Shown here one piece after another: positions 1 to 5,130 of a stretch of DNA of 5,130 nucleotides; the first letter of the stretch is position 1; every line of letters begins with the position of its first letter. The position numbers were made by a program, and so were the translations under genes. The stretch is from positions 1 to 5,130 of the forward strand of contig JAISMT010000102.1 of NCBI GenBank assembly GCA_031276585.1, given 5' to 3'. The notes under the pieces are model-generated. The model saw only the letters and a list, made by a program, of their open reading frames with translations, did no database searches and was not told where the DNA came from. Source of the DNA: Bifidobacteriaceae bacterium. GTDB lineage: Bacteria; Actinomycetota; Actinomycetes; Actinomycetales; WQXJ01.

Positions 1-1685
1 GCTACAGCGTCCCATAGTAGAGCTGCGGTCTCCGGTGCCGCTGGGTCCCGGCTGGTGGCTAGCTCCGCTAACGTCAAATGCTGCCGGATCAACACCACCA
101 TGGTTTCCACTTCAGCCGGGGTGTAACCCATCCGGGCTAGCAACGGCCCCGCTAACAGGGCACCTAAACCAGCGTGGTCTCGTTCACCGGGACGCTTACC
201 GAGGTCGTGGAACAAGGTGGCCACGCTCACCAAATCGCGGCGAGCTTGCCCCAAATCCAGATCAGCCAGCAACGCTACGGCTTCAACTTGGTGGCGGTCC
301 ACCGTATGTTGATGCAAAGCATTGCGTTGCGCCTGGTTACGCACCGCTGTCCACTCGGGCCAAATCCGGGTCACCACCCCCACTTGATCTAACGCTTCCC
401 AAACCGGAATTATGGCTGTCCCTAAAGCTAGAAACGCAGCTAATTCCGCCCGGGCTTCCTCCGGCCACGGCTCCGGCAAAGGTGGCGTATCCCGCAGACC
501 CGCCAAAGTCAAAGGTTCTAAAGGCAAACCTTCTTGGGCCGCCACCCGGGCCGCTCGCAACGGCAGCACCGCATCATGCAACGGGGCTTCCAACGAGGCG
601 AAAACTATTTCACCAGCCAACTCCGCTAACCCTTCCGCCAGTGGGGTGAGACGCGGGCCTTGGCGGCGCCCACGCACAAACACTGCTGGTAACGCTTTAC
701 GGCTGGGTAGGTTCCCGGCGGCCCGGCGCATGGTGGTGTCTAAAGCGTGGGTCACGCTACGGCCGGCCCGCGCCAGGGTTGATAAAAGCTGATCTGCCGT
801 GAGATACGGGTCTACGGCCCGGGCGGTGGTGTCTTGTTCCGCCATCAACAGCAAGTTGGAGTGGCGCCGGGTGGAACGTTGTAGCGCATCCCGCACGTCC
901 AGCAGGTATTCCCGTGACCGTACCAAGTCCCCCTCAGCGCGGGGTTTTTCCGCCAGCCAAGACGCCACTAAAGCATCCAACGTGACCACGTCCCGTAGTC
1001 CGCCGCGGGCTTCTTTCAGGTCTGGTTCTAACCGGAAAGCCAAATGGCCAAAGGACTGTTCCCGTTCTTGCACCGATTCCACCAGTTCGGGGAGCCGTTT
1101 ACGGGCCGCTGCCCGCCAGTCCGCTAACACGGCCGATGCCGCCCGTTCCGTTAACCCGGCATCACCCGCTAGGGGCGAAAGGGAAAGCAGACCAGTAGCA
1201 GCGGGGAGGTCTTGCGAAGCGATCCGGCGGCATTCCGCCAGGGACCGGAAAGATTGGTCCAGGTCAAAGCCGGCATCCCAAATGGGATACCAGAGGGCCC
1301 GAGCTAGTTCCTCGCGCCGCTCGCTGTTCCAACCCGCCCCTTCATGTACCACCACCAAATCCAAATCAGAAAGTGGGCCCATATCGCCCCGTCCCAGGGA
1401 ACCCACGGCCCCCAGTGCGGCCACGCCACTACGGCTACTGCCACCTCCCGAACTGCGGGCGTCGCGCAGAGCATTGCTCCACAACACACCTAAAGCTTGG
1501 CGTAACAACGCCGTTCGGGCGGCCCGTCCCCGGGCCCCCGGAGCCCACCACTCATCAGCCCACGGCCCTTGGCCCTGACGGGCTAAACCCAGTTCTCTAA
1601 AAGTGAGGCCGGGGGCGCTGGCAACAGCGCCCCCGGCTACTGACTCTCGACCACTCGGGGCCTGCAACTTTGACACTTGAGTCAA
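1..1685 (-). CDS. glnD: PII nucleotidyltransferase / removing enzyme GlnD, 3' end outside window
   Basis: GlnD is the cytoplasmic sensor enzyme that attaches a nucleotide to Tyr51 of PII when glutamine is low and removes it when glutamine is high; characterised actinobacterial homologues adenylylate rather than uridylylate. Reading the minus strand from a TTG at 1685 gives 561 uninterrupted codons to the window edge. The nucleotidyltransferase motif is GSLGRGD at 95-101 followed by SDLD at 106-109. The family signature EPDLKEARGGLRD is at 220-232. The HD hydrolase domain has H465, H493-D494 (HDLGK), D503-H504, H536 and D547, so both activities look intact. The C-terminal ACT domains that sense glutamine are not in the window. 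TTG is chosen because AGGGGGG lies 5 nt upstream, an in-frame TAG lies just before that, and no ATG or GTG occurs between codon 4 and codon 67. The gene starts 45 bp after glnB, consistent with one operon. A perfect inverted repeat covers codons 17-26. Confidence 0.93.
   Translation of the reverse strand, partial: MTQVSKLQAPSGRESVAGGAVASAPGLTFRELGLARQGQGPWADEWWAPGARGRAARTALLRQALGVLWSNALRDARSSGGGSSRSGVAALGAVGSLGRGDMGPLSDLDLVVVHEGAGWNSERREELARALWYPIWDAGFDLDQSFRSLAECRRIASQDLPAATGLLSLSPLAGDAGLTERAASAVLADWRAAARKRLPELVESVQEREQSFGHLAFRLEPDLKEARGGLRDVVTLDALVASWLAEKPRAEGDLVRSREYLLDVRDALQRSTRRHSNLLLMAEQDTTARAVDPYLTADQLLSTLARAGRSVTHALDTTMRRAAGNLPSRKALPAVFVRGRRQGPRLTPLAEGLAELAGEIVFASLEAPLHDAVLPLRAARVAAQEGLPLEPLTLAGLRDTPPLPEPWPEEARAELAAFLALGTAIIPVWEALDQVGVVTRIWPEWTAVRNQAQRNALHQHTVDRHQVEAVALLADLDLGQARRDLVSVATLFHDLGKRPGERDHAGLGALLAGPLLARMGYTPAEVETMVVLIRQHLTLAELATSRDPAAPETAALLWDAV
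1608..1637 (-). repeat. Perfect 13-bp inverted repeat inside the first codons of glnD
   Basis: Two 13-base arms (1608-1620 and 1625-1637) are exact reverse complements separated by 4 bases, GCAA on the plus strand and TTGC in the glnD transcript. Twelve of the 13 pairs are G-C, so the RNA hairpin should be very stable. It coincides with codons 17-26 of glnD (AGGAVASAPG), a low-complexity stretch before the catalytic domain. In the transcript it is followed by CTCACTTTTAG, only a weak U-run. It may act as a partial terminator or a translational brake between glnB and glnD. The structure is directly visible; the role is inference. Confidence 0.7.
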
Positions 1686-1690
1686 GTTAT

Positions 1691-1697
1691 CCCCCCT
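1691..1697 (-). promoter_or_regulatory. Shine-Dalgarno sequence of glnD
   Basis: Read on the minus strand, AGGGGGG sits 5 nt before the TTG codon at 1685-1683. It supports this unusual start codon over the in-frame GTG three codons later, which would be 14 nt from the same G-run. The A of the motif belongs to the sequence just after an in-frame TAG at 1700-1698, so glnD cannot begin further upstream in this frame. Confidence 0.6.
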
Positions 1698-1730
1698 CTA
1701 GAGTGCTTCTCGAGCCATACCAACGTTCTT

Positions 1731-2087
<357 letters not shown>

Positions 2088-2093
2088 TTAGGG

Positions 2094-3419
2094 TCAGCTG
2101 AACCGACCGGATTGAATGGTCTCATAAGCGGTTTCACCATGTTCTGCTAGGTCAATACCGGAGACTTCCTCCGCTTCCGGAACCCGCCAACCAACGGTGG
2201 CCTTGATACCCAAACCAATGATGGCAGTCAGGGCGCCGGAGAACAGCACTGCGAACAGGGCCGCAGTGATCTGGGACAACAGTTGGTCTACACCACCGCC
2301 GTATAACAAACCGGCTTTGGCGCCATCCCACAGGTTGGTGGAGGTGGCGAAGAAGCCAATCAGGATGGTTCCCACTAGGCCACCCACTAGGTGTACGCCC
2401 ACCACGTCCAAGGAGTCGTCATAACCCCATTTGAACTTGAGGCCTACGGCTAGGGCGCAGAGCACGCCCGCTACCACGCCGATGGCGATGGCCCCCAACG
2501 GGGATACGAAGCCAGCGCCGGGGGTGATGGCTACTAGTCCGCCTACCACGCCGGAAGCCACACCCACCGAAGTGGGTTTGCCGTCTTTGACCCGTTCAGT
2601 CAGCGCCCAGGCCAAAGCGGCAGCAGCGGTGGCTACAAAGGTGTTGACCCACGCTAAACCGGCTTGGTCATTGGCGCCGCCAGCACTACCGGCGTTGAAC
2701 CCGAACCAACCGATCCAGAGCAACGCCGCGCCCAGCATTACGAAGGGCACGTTGTGGGGCCGCATCGGCACTTTACCGAAGCCTTGACGCTTGCCAATCA
2801 CTAGAGCCAAAACCAGGCCCGCTACACCAGCGTTAATGTGCACCACGGTGCCACCCGCAAAGTCCAGCGGAGTGGCGAACAGGCTGGCTACCCAACCACC
2901 TCCACCTAGCATGCCGCCGCCCCACACCATGTGACACAAGGGGAAATAGACCAACGTTGCCCAAATACCCACAAAGATTAACCAGGGACCAAAACGGACC
3001 CGGTCCGCTAAGGAACCGGAGATCAGCGCCACGGTTATCACCGCGAAGGTGGCCTGGAAACCCACCCAGACCCAGGAAGGCACACCGTTCCCAATTAGGG
3101 CTAAGGGGTTATTCTCAACGGTCAGGTCTGTTAACCCGAACAGCTCAGCAGGGTTACCGAAGAGGCCAGCCACGTCAGTACCAAAGGACATGGAATAGCC
3201 CCACAGCACCCAAATCACGCCCACCAACCCGGCAGCGCCGAAGCTCAGCATCATCATGTTGAGGACGGATTTGGTTCGCACCAGACCGCCATAAAAGAAG
3301 GCCAACGCCGGTACTGTCATTAGCAGTACCAGTGTGGCCGAAGTCAGAATCCAGGCGGTGTTGCCGGTGTCAAGGGGAAAGTCCTTAACGCTGACTGCTA
3401 GTAGCACGTCGCCGCTCAC
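2094..3419 (-). CDS. amtB: Ammonium channel/transporter of the Amt family
   Basis: AmtB is a trimeric inner-membrane channel that recruits NH4+ and conducts ammonia into the cell. The 441 residues carry about 11 hydrophobic segments, the first near 22-46 and the last near 379-407. Landmarks equivalent to the E. coli protein are the phenylalanine gate F125 and F241, W166, S245, D186 and D338, and the twin pore histidines H194 (in HINAG) and H343 (in VGVHLVGG). The cytoplasmic tail has the conserved block GIDLAEHGETAYE that communicates PII binding. The first 20 residues are short and polar with no clear signal peptide, unlike E. coli AmtB. The start is a GTG with a strong AGGAGG 6 nt upstream (3426-3431). 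It is first in the amtB-glnB-glnD cluster and is preceded by a GlnR-like operator, so expression under nitrogen limitation is likely. Confidence 0.97.
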   Translation of the reverse strand: MSGDVLLAVSVKDFPLDTGNTAWILTSATLVLLMTVPALAFFYGGLVRTKSVLNMMMLSFGAAGLVGVIWVLWGYSMSFGTDVAGLFGNPAELFGLTDLTVENNPLALIGNGVPSWVWVGFQATFAVITVALISGSLADRVRFGPWLIFVGIWATLVYFPLCHMVWGGGMLGGGGWVASLFATPLDFAGGTVVHINAGVAGLVLALVIGKRQGFGKVPMRPHNVPFVMLGAALLWIGWFGFNAGSAGGANDQAGLAWVNTFVATAAAALAWALTERVKDGKPTSVGVASGVVGGLVAITPGAGFVSPLGAIAIGVVAGVLCALAVGLKFKWGYDDSLDVVGVHLVGGLVGTILIGFFATSTNLWDGAKAGLLYGGGVDQLLSQITAALFAVLFSGALTAIIGLGIKATVGWRVPEAEEVSGIDLAEHGETAYETIQSGRFS

Positions 3420-3475
3420 CGTGGTCCTCCTTTTCGCAATAGGTTTGATTTACCTGTAGAGCTTGCGCGCGTTGC

Positions 3476-3514
3476 GTTTCCGGCGCGGGACCGCGCGTGT
3501 TACGGGTTGGTCAC
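3476..3514 (-). promoter_or_regulatory. GlnR-like operator upstream of amtB
   Basis: On the minus strand the order is GTGAC (3514-3510), 6 nt, GTAAC (3503-3499), 7 nt, GTCCC (3491-3487), 6 nt, GAAAC (3480-3476). The published actinobacterial GlnR site is GTnAC-n6-GnAAC, usually in two copies. The first pair matches fully, and the second pair matches except for one base in GTCCC and one extra spacer base. A 6-bp dyad (GCGCGG/CCGCGC, 3483-3496) overlaps the second pair. The site ends 56 bp before the amtB GTG, a suitable place for an activator. I cannot pick a convincing -10 box; the AT-richer stretch around 3438-3465 would hold it. Binding is inferred from the pattern only. Confidence 0.6.
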
Positions 3515-3559
3515 GTACCGGGTGCGAAAGTAAACGTTGTGTTGCGGCGAGCGGTTTAG

Positions 3560-3576
3560 GCCCGGCGGTGCCGGGC
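3560..3576 (-). terminator. Short GC hairpin between fic and amtB, possible terminator
   Basis: GCCCGGC (3560-3566) and GCCGGGC (3570-3576) are perfect reverse complements around a 3-base loop, 46 bp after the fic stop codon. A 7-bp all-GC stem could end the fic transcript, but the minus-strand sequence that follows (CTAAACCG) lacks a U-run, so it is not a classical intrinsic terminator. The rest of the 203-bp gap holds the amtB operator and ribosome binding site. Confidence 0.3.
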
Positions 3577-3622
3577 TACACCACAGGCTTACCCTAAGGA
3601 AAAGGCGAAACCTTAACTGGAC

Positions 3623-4966
3623 TCACTCGCCAATAAGACCGTTTAGTTGCTGCACCAACCGACGGGCTACATTTTGAGCCCACGCATCCAAACGCAGACC
3701 CAAAGATGTTGTCTCAACCGGATCGATTTCCCGGCGCCAAACCTCAAAGGCCAACAAACCTTTCGTGTCTACCACCGCTAGTTCCGGTGCGTTATTGCCA
3801 TCTGCGGCCGCTGCCACCGCGTAAGACAACTGGTGCCTGGCCGTGCCGGCTGCGTCACTATTGGCGCTAACCGTTATCCCAAGATTAAGCCCGGATGTGG
3901 AGTAGCCGTTCGGAATCATAGGCTGCTGATGGTTAGTCCCCTCAACCGTCACATTTAACCGGGGTGGCAAGTTGAGGGCAGCCAAGGCCGCTTCCAGATG
4001 CGTGATGCATTTTTGCTGCAACCGGCGAGCTGCCAAAGCTAATCCTTCCTCCACCCAGCCAGCCGTCACTCGATTCAAAGCAGCTACATCCTCCGGGGCA
4101 GTCGCCGGAGTATCAAGAGACTCCGCTACTAGATTCACGGTATCGATGACCCGTTGTGCTAAGAACTGGATAAAAACTGTAGGTCGGTCCGAATCCGCTT
4201 CACCCAACGCATCGAGATATTGCGTCCGCTGGTCAGCGAAAATGACTAACGGTACGCCTGGATTCCGGTAAAGATAGACACTGGCCAAGGCTCGAGCTAC
4301 CCGTCCGTTGCCATCTGCGAAGGGATGAATCCGTATAAACGCATAATGCGCGTAGGCGGCCTGTACCACCGGATGGGCCGCAGCAAAACCAGAACCGCGT
4401 AGCTCGTCAATGAAACGTGCCATTTCCGCGAGTGTGTCCGCTGGTGGAGCGTAATAGTAGGTGTCACCATTGGGTAACGCCACATGGTTAGGCTGGGCCT
4501 TGTATTGACCGTGAAGCAGAGCCCTTTCTTCCGCGTGCAACCGACCCGCCACCGGCACATAGACCGTGTGTGTCTCTTGATGAGAAGTCATGATGGTATG
4601 CAATTCTCGAATCCATACCTGGGTCACTGGAACTGAACCGGTTACAGCATCCAGGACATATTCGTAAGCGTCTAAAGCGTCTTGGATAGAACGCTGTACC
4701 CGTTCGCCTTTTAATAGAAGCGCACGTTCCCAAAACTCGCTTTGCGTAGCAACGGTCCGGGTAAAACCCCTGTCGGTTTGGTACAACCCTTCGATGGCGC
4801 CGGTGTCCACGGCCGCGTAGCGGGTAGCGATTTCCACGGCTCTACGCTGAGCCTCCGCCGTAGAATTGGCTCTGATACGCGCCAGACGGGCCGCGAAACT
4901 TTCAACCACTACCGGGTCAAAATCAACTTTCCAGGCAGCAAATGCCGGAAAAGGTTGATACGCCAT
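3623..4966 (-). CDS. Fic-domain protein (putative AMP transferase) with N-terminal inhibitory motif
   Basis: Fic enzymes transfer AMP, or less often another phosphate-containing group, to hydroxyl side chains of target proteins. The catalytic motif HPFADGNGRVAR at 214-225 is complete: H214, the acidic D218 for Mg, the GNG loop and R225. Before it, QPNHVALPNGDTYYYAPP at 158-175 fits the target-binding flap. TGAIEG at 55-60 matches the [S/T]xxxE[G/N] inhibitory motif, with E59 expected to block the ATP site, which makes this a class II (self-inhibited) Fic protein. Residues about 290-447 form a C-terminal part that I do not recognise; it has a likely helical start and a strand-rich middle. The ATG at 4966 has GGAGG 10 nt upstream. 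Spot-counted lines are less GC-rich (43-58%) than lines in glnD (57-75%), a weak hint of separate origin. It shares strand with amtB but is separated from it by the operator region. The target is unknown. Confidence 0.9.
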   Translation of the reverse strand: MAYQPFPAFAAWKVDFDPVVVESFAARLARIRANSTAEAQRRAVEIATRYAAVDTGAIEGLYQTDRGFTRTVATQSEFWERALLLKGERVQRSIQDALDAYEYVLDAVTGSVPVTQVWIRELHTIMTSHQETHTVYVPVAGRLHAEERALLHGQYKAQPNHVALPNGDTYYYAPPADTLAEMARFIDELRGSGFAAAHPVVQAAYAHYAFIRIHPFADGNGRVARALASVYLYRNPGVPLVIFADQRTQYLDALGEADSDRPTVFIQFLAQRVIDTVNLVAESLDTPATAPEDVAALNRVTAGWVEEGLALAARRLQQKCITHLEAALAALNLPPRLNVTVEGTNHQQPMIPNGYSTSGLNLGITVSANSDAAGTARHQLSYAVAAAADGNNAPELAVVDTKGLLAFEVWRREIDPVETTSLGLRLDAWAQNVARRLVQQLNGLIGE

Positions 4967-5036
4967 GTGTTCTCATCCTCCATCTGGTCTTGGCATACTT
5001 TCGTCGCCCTGACCATTGTCCCCCGGCGGCATCGGG

Positions 5037-5130
5037 CTAATAGTCAAACAGGCCCTCTCCGCCATGTATCAAGAGGGGCGGTTCCTGGGTGGGTTTGGTT
5101 GGGAAGACGGTCACGGCACAGTTCACGTTG
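5037..5130 (-). CDS. Possible 3' end of an unrecognised gene entering from the right edge
   Basis: One minus-strand frame is open from the window edge for 30 codons to a TAG at 5039-5037, ending in HGGEGLFDY. Most third codon positions are G or C, as in the neighbouring genes. The stop lies 70 bp before the fic ATG, so co-transcription with fic is possible. The fragment is too short to identify. A plus-strand frame from an ATG at 5064 is also open to the edge, so the coding call is tentative. The remaining bases 4967-5036 hold the fic ribosome site and no convincing promoter. Confidence 0.3.
   Translation of the reverse strand, partial: NVNCAVTVFPTKPTQEPPLLIHGGEGLFDY

Noticed and set aside
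35..649. 204-codon and 126-codon plus-strand open frames over the left end
   Set aside because: Both are antisense to the GlnD HD region, are Pro/Ala/Arg-rich and low in complexity, and lack ribosome sites.
799..1578. 259-codon plus-strand open frame
   Set aside because: It is exactly antisense to the glnD catalytic domain, whose minus frame carries clear family motifs. The plus product is Ser/Arg/Ala-rich with no recognisable pattern, as expected for a shadow in GC-rich DNA.
2197..3262. Plus-strand frames across amtB
   Set aside because: They are antisense to well-conserved AmtB helices and show no family resemblance.
3463..3476. TTGCG direct repeat before amtB
   Set aside because: Two 5-base copies in a run of GC dinucleotides are expected by chance.
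3597..3617. TAAGG/CCTTA inverted repeat near the fic stop codon
   Set aside because: The 5-bp AT-rich stem with an 11-base loop is too weak to call a terminator, although a few U residues follow on the minus strand.
4297..4905. Three shorter minus-strand frames inside fic
   Set aside because: They overlap the fic gene in other frames of the same strand. The main frame holds the Fic and inhibitory motifs without interruption, so there is no sign of a frameshift.
4982..5036. Possible sigma-70 promoter upstream of fic
   Set aside because: TTGACT-like and GACAAT- or TATTAG-like hexamers occur, but the spacers are over 20 nt, outside the normal range.

Overview
The window looks like a nitrogen-control locus from a moderately GC-rich actinobacterium (Actinomycetota). 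The clues are the gene order amtB-glnB-glnD, actinobacterial-type PII and AmtB sequences, GTG and TTG start codons, and a GlnR-like operator in front of amtB. The species cannot be named from this sequence. All genes that can be supported lie on the minus strand, so transcription runs from high to low coordinates. The long plus-strand open frames are antisense shadows.

Layout in transcription order. (1) 5130-5037: possible last 30 codons of an unrecognised gene that enters from the right edge. (2) 4966-3623: a complete 447-residue Fic-domain protein with an N-terminal autoinhibitory motif, a perfect catalytic Fic motif and a long unrecognised C-terminal part. (3) 3622-3420: a 203-bp intergenic region with a short hairpin near the fic side, then a four-element GlnR-like site, then a strong ribosome binding site for amtB. 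(4) 3419-2094: amtB, ammonium channel. (5) 2069-1731: glnB/glnK, PII signal protein. (6) 1685 to the left edge: glnD, the PII nucleotidyltransferase/removing enzyme. It is open at its 3' end; 561 codons are visible, covering the nucleotidyltransferase and HD domains, and the C-terminal ACT domains would lie outside the window. The reading starts at a TTG codon behind a G-rich Shine-Dalgarno sequence.

How the genes work together: AmtB lets ammonia into the cell, and PII reads 2-oxoglutarate, ATP and ADP. GlnD modifies and de-modifies Tyr51 on the PII T-loop according to nitrogen status, and the unmodified PII can plug AmtB. The close spacing (24 bp and 45 bp) supports one amtB-glnB-glnD transcript. 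The GlnR-like site suggests that it is switched by nitrogen limitation.

The most notable details are the well-matched GlnR-type operator, a perfect 13-bp GC-rich inverted repeat inside the first codons of glnD that could damp glnD expression relative to glnB, a glutamine at PII position 9 where a basic residue is usual, and a regulated Fic enzyme beside a PII module that is itself controlled by nucleotidylation of a tyrosine. I see no CRISPR array, transposon, tRNA or rRNA gene. Nothing here amounts to a clearly new system; the Fic C-terminal region is the least explained coding sequence.
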